Below are positions 1 to 5,989 of a stretch of 8,946 nucleotides of DNA, one piece after another. The notes below the pieces were generated by a model, which was not told the DNA's origin, made no database searches, and saw nothing but the letters and a program-made list of their open reading frames with translations. The stretch covers positions 2,629 to 11,574 of the forward strand of contig PKWF01000255.1 of assembly GCA_003133185.1 (NCBI GenBank), given 5' to 3'. The stretch comes from Vulcanimicrobiota bacterium (GTDB lineage: Bacteria; Vulcanimicrobiota; Vulcanimicrobiia; Vulcanimicrobiales; Vulcanimicrobiaceae). The stretch's first letter is position 1. Each line of letters starts with the position of its first letter. The position numbers and the translations under genes were made by a program.

Positions 1-219
1 AGCGACAGGATGTCGCGGTGGCGCGCCCATTCGAATCCAGTCATAGTTCTTGTTGCTGCGTTCTCCCGGCGCAAACCACGCTCCGTCGATGTTTCCGGCA
101 TATGCGCCGTAGGCAGTAACCCACGCCCAGGCGTCGGGCCCGGCGACGAGGCCGTAGCGGCGGGCGGTGGCGAAGTACGGGCAATGGGGTCCGTGGCGGC
201 CGAAGTGCAGGCAAAGCAC
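1..219 (-). CDS. Partial hypothetical protein, N-terminal part, runs off the left edge
   Basis: An open minus-strand frame runs without a stop from an in-frame TGA near 303 to the window edge. The stretch encoded by about 186 to 1 reads like genuine protein: it contains CPYFATARRYGLVAGPDAWAW and then a run rich in Tyr, Trp, Gly and Asn ending WIRMGAPPRHPVA. Third codon positions are dominated by G and C. The plus-strand frame over the same bases gives a featureless Arg/Pro/Gly/Val peptide, so the minus strand is the likelier coding strand. There is no in-frame ATG near the 5' end. The only good start candidate is GTG at 219, which has no obvious ribosome binding site and would overlap the 5' end of the divergent GGDEF-EAL gene by about 36 bp. 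I do not recognise the family. It could instead be a gene remnant whose true 5' end has been lost. That protein is encoded here is moderately supported; the start is weak. Confidence 0.45.
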   Translation of the reverse strand, partial: MLCLHFGRHGPHCPYFATARRYGLVAGPDAWAWVTAYGAYAGNIDGAWFAPGERSNKNYDWIRMGAPPRHPVA

Positions 220-2502
220 TATCGTCGGCCGTGGTACTGGCTGGTCGCACTTGGGGTCGCGGCTATCGCAGCGAGCTTTTTCGTCATGTGGAACGCGCGG
301 TCACGGATTGTGCTCAGCGACCGCCAGTTCGAAGCCATGCAGATGCTGCGCCTCGAGCAGATGAAACAGCGCATCGACGACTACTTCCTCAATGCCAAAC
401 AGCTTGCTGTCCTGTGTTCGCAGACGTTGGGAAACGTGCATGGAGACAGCGCTCTGCTTCGTACACTAACGCTCGAGACGTTCCGAGGACACCGCGATCC
501 GGACCTGTACGGATTAGGCGTGTTTTTTGCGCCTTATATGTTCGATGCGCACGAAGAGCTGGTCAACGACTACGTTCATAGCGGAAGTCAAAGATACACG
601 CCGTTCGACCGAATGCTGGGAAGCGGTGTCGTCGAAGTGTACTACGCTACGAATAGACCCGACCGGGAAACCAACTACGTGACCCAGGAATGGTATCGAA
701 CGGCGGTTGCGAGTCGTGGCAAGATCAATATTGACGGACCCTACACCGAGGACGGACGGAACTTTATCAGTGTGGTGCAAGCGTTTTATCGCAGCGGCCA
801 TGTAGCCGGTGTCATAAGCGTCGATACGCTGGAATCATGGTATAAGGCCATGATGACGACGGTAGTCGCGCATGGCGACATCGCCTGGCTTCAGATCGGC
901 CGCAACGGCGGATACCGGCTGGGCACGTCGAGCCTACCGAAGGGTCAAGCATCGCGCATCGATCGCAGCGTCCCGCTGCGAGACTCCCGCGCCATCCTCC
1001 ACCTTTCGTCCGATGCATCGGGCTTGTTCGCCTCGAATCGTCAAGACGTTATCGCGGCCGTTTTGTTGATAGCGGCTATCTGGGGGCTCGCTGCGATCGT
1101 CGCTCTCTTGTTGTTGCAGCGTTGGCAAGCCTACGAAGAAGCGATCGAGTTGGAACTGCGGCAGGGCCGGCTTGAAAACGAGATCGAACTTGCGCAAACC
1201 GTAGCCAGCGAGTTGCGAAAGGCCGCGTACACTGACGCGCTCACCGGTCTGCCTAATCGGGCGGCTTTCCTCGAGCGCGCCGACGATGTGTTGTCGCAGG
1301 CCGGTAACGGGGTTGGGCATGCGATCCTCTTTATCGATCTCGACCGCTTCAACGTCATCAACGAGACGCTCGGCCACCTCGCCGGAGACGAACTCCTTCG
1401 CTTGATCGCCCTTCGCTTAGCCGGCGACGCGCCGGGCGATATGCTGGCAACGCTCGGCGGTGATGAATTCGTTATCATCGCCCACGGTGACGAACATGCC
1501 GCGCGGAAGAAAGCCGAACGCGCGATGGAACTCATCGCGCAACCGCTGGTGCTCGGCGGGCGCAACATACGTCCCCACGCATCAATCGGAATCACCTTCG
1601 TCGGTACGGCGTACGCCAAGCCCGACGACCTTCTCCGCGACGCCGGCATCGCCGTCAACGAAGCAAAACGCCGTGGGCGGCAGCGAATCGTCGTCTTCGA
1701 TGCCGCGATGCGGCGGCAGGCCGCCGAGGATGCTGAGCTGGAGACCAGCCTGCGCCATGCGATCGAACGGCGCGAATTGGTGCCGTACTACCAGCCGATC
1801 GTGAACATTGCAACGGGCGGGATCGCTTCATTTGAGGCGTTGGTGCGTTGGAATCATCCGGGACGCGGCATCGTGGAAGCGGGCCAGTTCATGCAGTTCG
1901 CCGAGTCGCACGCTCTGGTGCACGAAGTCGATTCCCTGGTTTTACCGCAAGTCGTGCGGCACTGCGCCACACTCTTTGGGCTCGTCCCCGATGCGAGCGT
2001 CGCTGTGAACCTTTCGGCCGCTGAGCTGTCGGATCGAGATCTCGCCGGTCGCATCGAAACGCTGCTTGCAGAGCATGAAATATCTCCGAGCCGGCTCAAA
2101 CTCGAAATCACCGAGACGTCGATGATGATGCCAAGCGATGAGGCGACGGCGAATCTGGAACACTTGCGCGGAATCGGGGTTCAACTCGTGCTCGACGACT
2201 TCGGAACCGGCTACTCGTCGCTGGCCTACCTTCAACGACTGCCGGTGGTCGGCTTGAAAATCGACCGGTCCTTCGTCGAACACATTACGCGCGATCCGCG
2301 CGTTGAGGAGCTCGTTCGAAACATCGTGGCGCTGGCGCACACGTTCTCGCTCTACACGGTCGCGGAGGGCGTGGAGAATAGAGAGCAACTCAATATTCTT
2401 ACGAAGATCGGCGTTGCCTTCGCTCAAGGTTACCTGTACTCACCGGCCGTGGACATCGCCGCTGTCGCGGGACTACTTCGTCGGATCGACCAGCGGCAGT
2501 AA
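184..2502 (+). CDS. Membrane-anchored Cache-GGDEF-EAL cyclic-di-GMP enzyme
   Basis: This is a bifunctional-type cyclic-di-GMP protein of 772 residues from ATG 184. Order of parts: a short basic cytoplasmic tail, TM helix about 17-35, an extracytoplasmic sensor about 36-286, TM helix about 288-311, a charged signalling helix about 312-347, GGDEF domain about 348-508 and EAL domain about 520-767. The sensor has the dCache hallmark GPYTEDGR (185-192) followed by a strand ending VAGVISVDT. The GGDEF signature is exact (425-429), with metal-binding Asp385 in FIDLDRF; the inhibitory RxxD site is degenerate (APGD, 416-419). The EAL domain keeps the residues expected of an active phosphodiesterase: EAL 551-553, Asn609, Glu641 in the ITET context, DDFGTGYS 671-678, Lys692, EGVE 728-731 and Gln748. 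So at least the phosphodiesterase half should work. The frame is open back to ATG 10, but those 58 codons lack character and lie antisense to a better coding frame. GTG 193 and GTG 205 are alternative starts. The ribosome binding site is weak. The 3' end overlaps the convergent neighbour by 30 bp. Confidence 0.93.
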   Translation: MGSVAAEVQAKHYRRPWYWLVALGVAAIAASFFVMWNARSRIVLSDRQFEAMQMLRLEQMKQRIDDYFLNAKQLAVLCSQTLGNVHGDSALLRTLTLETFRGHRDPDLYGLGVFFAPYMFDAHEELVNDYVHSGSQRYTPFDRMLGSGVVEVYYATNRPDRETNYVTQEWYRTAVASRGKINIDGPYTEDGRNFISVVQAFYRSGHVAGVISVDTLESWYKAMMTTVVAHGDIAWLQIGRNGGYRLGTSSLPKGQASRIDRSVPLRDSRAILHLSSDASGLFASNRQDVIAAVLLIAAIWGLAAIVALLLLQRWQAYEEAIELELRQGRLENEIELAQTVASELRKAAYTDALTGLPNRAAFLERADDVLSQAGNGVGHAILFIDLDRFNVINETLGHLAGDELLRLIALRLAGDAPGDMLATLGGDEFVIIAHGDEHAARKKAERAMELIAQPLVLGGRNIRPHASIGITFVGTAYAKPDDLLRDAGIAVNEAKRRGRQRIVVFDAAMRRQAAEDAELETSLRHAIERRELVPYYQPIVNIATGGIASFEALVRWNHPGRGIVEAGQFMQFAESHALVHEVDSLVLPQVVRHCATLFGLVPDASVAVNLSAAELSDRDLAGRIETLLAEHEISPSRLKLEITETSMMMPSDEATANLEHLRGIGVQLVLDDFGTGYSSLAYLQRLPVVGLKIDRSFVEHITRDPRVEELVRNIVALAHTFSLYTVAEGVENREQLNILTKIGVAFAQGYLYSPAVDIAAVAGLLRRIDQRQ

Positions 2503-2985
2503 CGACGCCAACTGCATGTTGACGACCAGGTCGATCTGCCGGTCGATCTGATACCACAGCGCGACCTTCTTGGGCGAGATCACCTTTTCAAATATCGGGA
2601 CGTATCTTTCGCGCAGCGCGATCATCTGTTGATCCACTTGGGTCGCACGCGCCATAAAGTTCTGCGCTTGGTCCGCCGACACGTTTGGATAGCTCGCGAC
2701 GTATTCTTTCATGAACTGCCAACGAGCATCGCCGATTTTTTTGAGCTCTTGTTGGTATTGATCGTAGATCGGCCAGAACTTGGTCGCCTCATCAGCGGTT
2801 AGGTTCATGTTCGCTGCGACGACCTTCTTGCGTGACGCACGAATGTTTTCGCGCAACATCTGGATGTCTTGTTCGCTGGCTGCCGTCGGTTGGCTATTGG
2901 GCACCGTAACCTGTGCCGGTGCGGGTGCGGCACAAAGCGCCACGGCCAAGACCGCCGCGCCGAGAAAGACGTGATGCTTCTTCAT
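2473..2985 (-). CDS. Secreted helical Spy/LTXXQ-like protein
   Basis: A 170-residue exported protein. It has a classic signal peptide (MKKHH, hydrophobic 7-19, likely cleavage after the Ala at 22 or 24 in AAPAPAQ). The mature part is charged and almost wholly helical, with the motif LTADEATKFWPIYDQYQQEL (62-81). This resembles the loosely related Spy/CpxP/LTXXQ group of periplasmic helical proteins, some of which act as chaperones or envelope-stress sensors; no specific function can be assigned. An internal repeat is visible: NLTADEA (61-67) and NVSADQA (101-107) each begin a helix about 40 residues apart, suggesting duplication of a helical hairpin. The mature protein has no cysteine. The ATG at 2985 is preceded by AGGATGGG, a modest ribosome binding site. 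The stop TAG lies inside the last codons of the convergent GGDEF-EAL gene, so no separate terminator fits between the two. It is transcribed divergently from the dehydrogenase operon across a 98-bp gap that holds a palindrome. Confidence 0.85.
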   Translation of the reverse strand: MKKHHVFLGAAVLAVALCAAPAPAQVTVPNSQPTAASEQDIQMLRENIRASRKKVVAANMNLTADEATKFWPIYDQYQQELKKIGDARWQFMKEYVASYPNVSADQAQNFMARATQVDQQMIALRERYVPIFEKVISPKKVALWYQIDRQIDLVVNMQLASLLPLVDPTK

Positions 2986-3016
2986 AGGCCCATCCTAGCG
3001 GTCAAGCCCGCCTTCG

Positions 3017-3030
3017 AATATCCGGATATT
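3017..3030. promoter_or_regulatory. Perfect 14-bp palindrome, candidate operator
   Basis: AATATCCGGATATT is an exact inverted repeat (AATATCC / GGATATT, no spacer). Symmetry stops at the flanking bases 3016 and 3031. It lies just upstream of, and shares two bases with, the proposed -35 element of the dehydrogenase operon. A dimeric repressor or activator bound there could control that operon and perhaps the divergent gene. The regulator is not encoded in this window. It is too short, and lacks a loop and a following T-run, to be a terminator. Confidence 0.6.
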
Positions 3031-3056
3031 GTCGTGGCGCCGGCTTTATATATACT
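3029..3056 (+). promoter_or_regulatory. Sigma70-like promoter of the dehydrogenase-ABC operon
   Basis: TTGTCG at 3029-3034 resembles a -35 box and TATACT at 3051-3056 resembles a -10 box, with 16 bp between them. The -10 sits in the most AT-rich stretch of the gap. Transcription would begin near 3063, giving a leader of about 20 bases before ATG 3084. The assignment rests on sequence resemblance only. Confidence 0.55.
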
Positions 3057-3071
3057 AGAGCGACAGCTCGC

Positions 3072-3077
3072 AGGAGA
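3072..3077 (+). promoter_or_regulatory. Ribosome binding site of the dehydrogenase gene
   Basis: AGGAGA lies six bases before ATG 3084. It is the best Shine-Dalgarno match in the operon and fixes the start of its first gene; the two downstream genes have poor sites and depend on overlap. Confidence 0.8.
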
Positions 3078-3083
3078 AGAACG

Positions 3084-4265
3084 ATGGATGCAGTCGTGCT
3101 CAAGGCCCCTCGACAGATCAGCATCGAGGCCATCGACGAACCGGAGATGCTCAAGCCCACCGATGTGCTGCTCCGGCTCACCTCGACCGCAATCTGCGGC
3201 ACCGACCTGCACATGTATGAGGGTCGCCTCAGTACCGGCGCACCGATGGTAATCGGCCACGAGCCGCTCGGCGTGGTCGAGCGTGTCGGCGAGGCCGTCG
3301 TCAATGTCCGTGTGGGCGATCGTGTCACCGTGCCGACGCACATCTGTTGCGGCTTTTGCGCGAACTGCGTCCATGGCTATTCGGCGCAGTGTCTCACGAA
3401 CAATCCCGGAAAGGCGGGTGCGGCGTACGGCTACCCCGGCATGGGCGGCTACACCGGCGCCCAGACCGAACTCTTGCGCGTCCCCTTTGGAGATGCGAAT
3501 TGCTTGCGGCTGCCCGGCGAGCCCGGCGATTCGTGGGAACATGACTTCGTCTTGCTAGCCGACGCGTTGCCCACGGCTTTTCACGCGACGGAGCTTACTC
3601 GAGTGCGCGAAGGCGATATCGTTGTGATCTACGGCGCAGGCGCGATCGGACTCCTTACAACGATGTGCGCCTACATGCGGGGCGCGGTTCAGGTGTTCGT
3701 CGTCGATGCCATTCCGGAGCGCCTCGATAAGGCCGGAGAACTCGGCGCCGTACCGATCGACATGCGCGAAGGCAATGCGGCGGATCGTATTCTCGAGCAA
3801 CTCGCACGCGAGCGAATGGGAATCGCATGGAGGGGCGAAGAGGCGAACCTCGGCGCGACCGTCTGTATCGATGCAATTGGATTTCAGGCGCGAGATCCGC
3901 ACGATTACTCCGTGGAAAAGCCGACGACCGTCATCGACGATCTTGCCCGAATCGTCGCTCCGAAGGGCCGTTTGGGTATTATCGGGGTCTTTCTCGACAG
4001 CGATCCACTCGCAAAAGACGAGGCAGCGCGGCATGGCGAGTATCTTATCCCCTGGGGTACGCTTTTTAAGAAGGGCGTCACGATCGGCATGGGCCGAGAC
4101 GACGACAAACGCTACAACGATCACTTACGCGACTCGATCGTCCGCGGGCGGATCAAGCCCAGCGCTATCGTCTCACATCGGCTGCCGCTTCGCGATGCTG
4201 CAAACGCATTCGCAAAGTTTGACGCGCGTAGCGACGGCTACATTAAGGTTGTGCTTGAGCCTTGA
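3084..4265 (+). CDS. Zinc-dependent alcohol dehydrogenase, formaldehyde-dehydrogenase-like
   Basis: A 393-residue medium-chain dehydrogenase, expected to oxidise an alcohol or aldehyde adduct with NAD+ in the cytoplasm. The N-terminal GroES-like domain carries catalytic-zinc ligands Cys38 (CGTD), His59-Glu60 (GHE) and probably Asp160 in LLADALPTA; an Asp at that place is typical of the glutathione-independent formaldehyde dehydrogenase branch. The structural-zinc site is complete: Cys89, Cys92, Cys95, Cys103. The Rossmann fold shows YGAGAIGLL (183-191), and Asp208 at the end of the second strand (VFVVDAIPERL) predicts NAD rather than NADP. Length and the late insertion about 265-320 fit the formaldehyde dehydrogenase/dismutase group more than short alcohol dehydrogenases. 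The real substrate is unknown; formaldehyde is one option. It is the first gene of the operon, with its own promoter and strong ribosome binding site. Its TGA shares one base with the next gene's ATG (TGATG), so a functional tie to the transporter is likely. Confidence 0.93.
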   Translation: MDAVVLKAPRQISIEAIDEPEMLKPTDVLLRLTSTAICGTDLHMYEGRLSTGAPMVIGHEPLGVVERVGEAVVNVRVGDRVTVPTHICCGFCANCVHGYSAQCLTNNPGKAGAAYGYPGMGGYTGAQTELLRVPFGDANCLRLPGEPGDSWEHDFVLLADALPTAFHATELTRVREGDIVVIYGAGAIGLLTTMCAYMRGAVQVFVVDAIPERLDKAGELGAVPIDMREGNAADRILEQLARERMGIAWRGEEANLGATVCIDAIGFQARDPHDYSVEKPTTVIDDLARIVAPKGRLGIIGVFLDSDPLAKDEAARHGEYLIPWGTLFKKGVTIGMGRDDDKRYNDHLRDSIVRGRIKPSAIVSHRLPLRDAANAFAKFDARSDGYIKVVLEP

Positions 4266-5989
4266 TGCGCAACGCGTCGTACGCCACGGCCGCGCGCAAG
4301 GTTCCATTTGGTCTTCCCGACGTAGCCGTCACGCTCGGCGTATTGACGCTGCTCGCGGTTATCGCGAAAGTGGGCGCCGGCGCGTTCGTACCCTTTACGG
4401 CAAAAATCGTCCCGCACGTCGACCTGGATCCGCGTAACCTCCCATACTACGCCGCCCGGTCGACCCTTCGCATGTTCGTAGCGTTGGTGTGGTCGACGCT
4501 CTTCACTCTTGTCTACGGCTATTTCGCCGCACGCAGCAAACGCGCCGAGCGAGTACTCATTCCGCTGCTCGACATTCTGCAGTCGGTGCCGGTGCTCGGC
4601 TATCTCTCCGTCATTATCACAGCCTTCATCGCGCTCTTTCGCGGCAGTCTGCTCGGCCTCGAGTTTGCGGCCATTTTCGCGATATTCACGAGCCAAGCAT
4701 GGAACATGACGTTTTCGTTCTACCAGTCGTTAAAATCCGTTCCGCACGAGCTACAGGAAGCAGCGGCGCTCTATCGCTTATCCGGATGGCAACGCTTCGT
4801 TCAGCTCGACGTACCGTTCGCGATGATCGGACTCGTGTGGAACGCCATGATTAGTTTCGGAGGCGGTTGGTTCTTTCTCGCCGCGAGCGAAGCGATTACG
4901 GTGCTCAATCATAACTACACGTTACCCGGCGTGGGTTCGTACGTGGCAGCCGCCGTCGCAGCACAAGACCTCAGGGCATTGGGGTGGGCAATCGTCACGA
5001 TTGCGGTGGTGATCGTGCTAGTCGACCAACTCTTCTGGCGTCCCGTCGTCGCTTGGGCGGATCGCTTTCGCTTCGAGCAAAATGCGGCCGCGGAGGCGCC
5101 GCACTCCTGGGTCTTCGATGTGATTCGCGCGGCAAACGTTCCCGTGCTGGTTGGACGAGTCTGGGTACCTGCCGCCGATAGCGTCGGCCGGCTCCTCGCT
5201 GCGGTCACGGACGCCTGGTTTGCGACGCGACGGCCGGCCCGCGAAGGTGGGCGGGGCGACCGGCTCTTCAACGCGGCAGTAATTGGTATCGTGATCGCTC
5301 TATCCGTCGTAGCCCTACGTTTCATTTTGACGACGGTGGGGTTCGGAGAAATCTTCAAAGTCTTCGGGCTCGGGCTGGCTACGATGGCGCGCGTCGCCGT
5401 ACTCGTCGCGCTCGCGACCATCGTGTGGACTCCGATCGGCGTCGCGATCGGATTCAACCCACGTCTCGCGAGCGCGCTTCAACCCGTCGTTCAGTTTCTC
5501 TCTTCATTTCCAGCGAACTTCATCTTTCCTTTTGCGACCCTTGCGTTCATTCGGCTCGGCGTGCCGATCAATCTCGGAGCGATACTGTTAATGGCACTCG
5601 GCTCGCAGTGGTACATTCTTTTCAATGCAATCGCCGGCGCGCAGACCATCCCAACTGACCTTCGCGAGATGTGTGACGATTGCGACTTGCGGGGCTGGCG
5701 TCGATGGCGACGGCTGATCGTTCCGGGCATCTTCGCCTCGCTCGTAACCGGCGCGATTACGGCGAGCGGCGGCGCGTGGAACGCTTCGATCGTCTCGGAG
5801 GTCGTTTCTTGGGGCAACACGAGGCTGACCGCCGCCGGACTCGGAACCTATATCACCGAAGCGACGACCGGAGGCGATTGGCCGCGCATCATTCTCGGGG
5901 TGAGTATGATGAGCCTATTTGTCGTGGCCGTCAATCGGACGGTCTGGCGCCCGCTCTACGGCTACGCGCAGAAACGGTTTACGCAATGA
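4265..5989 (+). CDS. Fused double-domain ABC transporter permease, NitT/TauT type
   Basis: A 574-residue inner-membrane protein with two tandem binding-protein-dependent permease domains, roughly 65-265 and 365-565, plus N-terminal TM helices and a linker with a further TM near 335-355. The first domain has a good EAA loop, ELQEAAALYRLSGWQRFVQL, ending VP about 184. The second has the equivalent WRRWRRLIVP (478-487), but the EAA part is replaced by REMCDDCDLRG. Both domains then continue with the similar phrases SFGGGWFFLAASEAI and ASGGAWNASIVSEVV, which shows that they are paralogous. Such fusions supply both transmembrane subunits in one chain. By family the system resembles nitrate/sulfonate/bicarbonate importers, but the cargo is not readable from the permease. 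Starting at ATG 4265 places the start within the preceding stop codon; TTG 4262 is possible but less likely. No strong ribosome binding site is seen, which fits translational coupling. Its stop overlaps the ATPase start (ATGA). Confidence 0.92.
   Translation: MRNASYATAARKVPFGLPDVAVTLGVLTLLAVIAKVGAGAFVPFTAKIVPHVDLDPRNLPYYAARSTLRMFVALVWSTLFTLVYGYFAARSKRAERVLIPLLDILQSVPVLGYLSVIITAFIALFRGSLLGLEFAAIFAIFTSQAWNMTFSFYQSLKSVPHELQEAAALYRLSGWQRFVQLDVPFAMIGLVWNAMISFGGGWFFLAASEAITVLNHNYTLPGVGSYVAAAVAAQDLRALGWAIVTIAVVIVLVDQLFWRPVVAWADRFRFEQNAAAEAPHSWVFDVIRAANVPVLVGRVWVPAADSVGRLLAAVTDAWFATRRPAREGGRGDRLFNAAVIGIVIALSVVALRFILTTVGFGEIFKVFGLGLATMARVAVLVALATIVWTPIGVAIGFNPRLASALQPVVQFLSSFPANFIFPFATLAFIRLGVPINLGAILLMALGSQWYILFNAIAGAQTIPTDLREMCDDCDLRGWRRWRRLIVPGIFASLVTGAITASGGAWNASIVSEVVSWGNTRLTAAGLGTYITEATTGGDWPRIILGVSMMSLFVVAVNRTVWRPLYGYAQKRFTQ

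Larger units (their letters stand above)
2986..3083. promoter_or_regulatory. Divergent intergenic control region
   Basis: This 98-bp gap separates the 5' ends of the Spy-like gene (left) and the dehydrogenase operon (right), so it must hold or overlap the promoters of both. It is clearly AT-richer than its surroundings between 3013 and 3056. It contains a perfect 14-bp palindrome, a plus-strand promoter and a strong ribosome binding site, each listed separately. For the leftward gene I see no convincing -35/-10 pair. The TATATATA tract at 3048-3055 could serve as a -10 in either direction, which would place the palindrome in the leftward leader. Confidence 0.7.

Noticed and set aside
10..183. 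N-terminal extension of the GGDEF-EAL protein to ATG 10
   Set aside because: The 58 residues have no signal, domain or helical character and lie opposite a better coding frame. Starting at 184 gives a normal short cytoplasmic tail before the first membrane helix.
2982..3542. 186-codon minus-strand frame opposite the dehydrogenase and its promoter region
   Set aside because: It is antisense to clear zinc-site motifs, has no recognisable domain, and would run across the divergent control region.
5680..5985. Upstream extension of the ABC ATPase frame inside the permease gene
   Set aside because: It overlaps a well-supported permease domain in another frame. ATG 5986 gives the family-typical N-terminus and a standard ATGA overlap.
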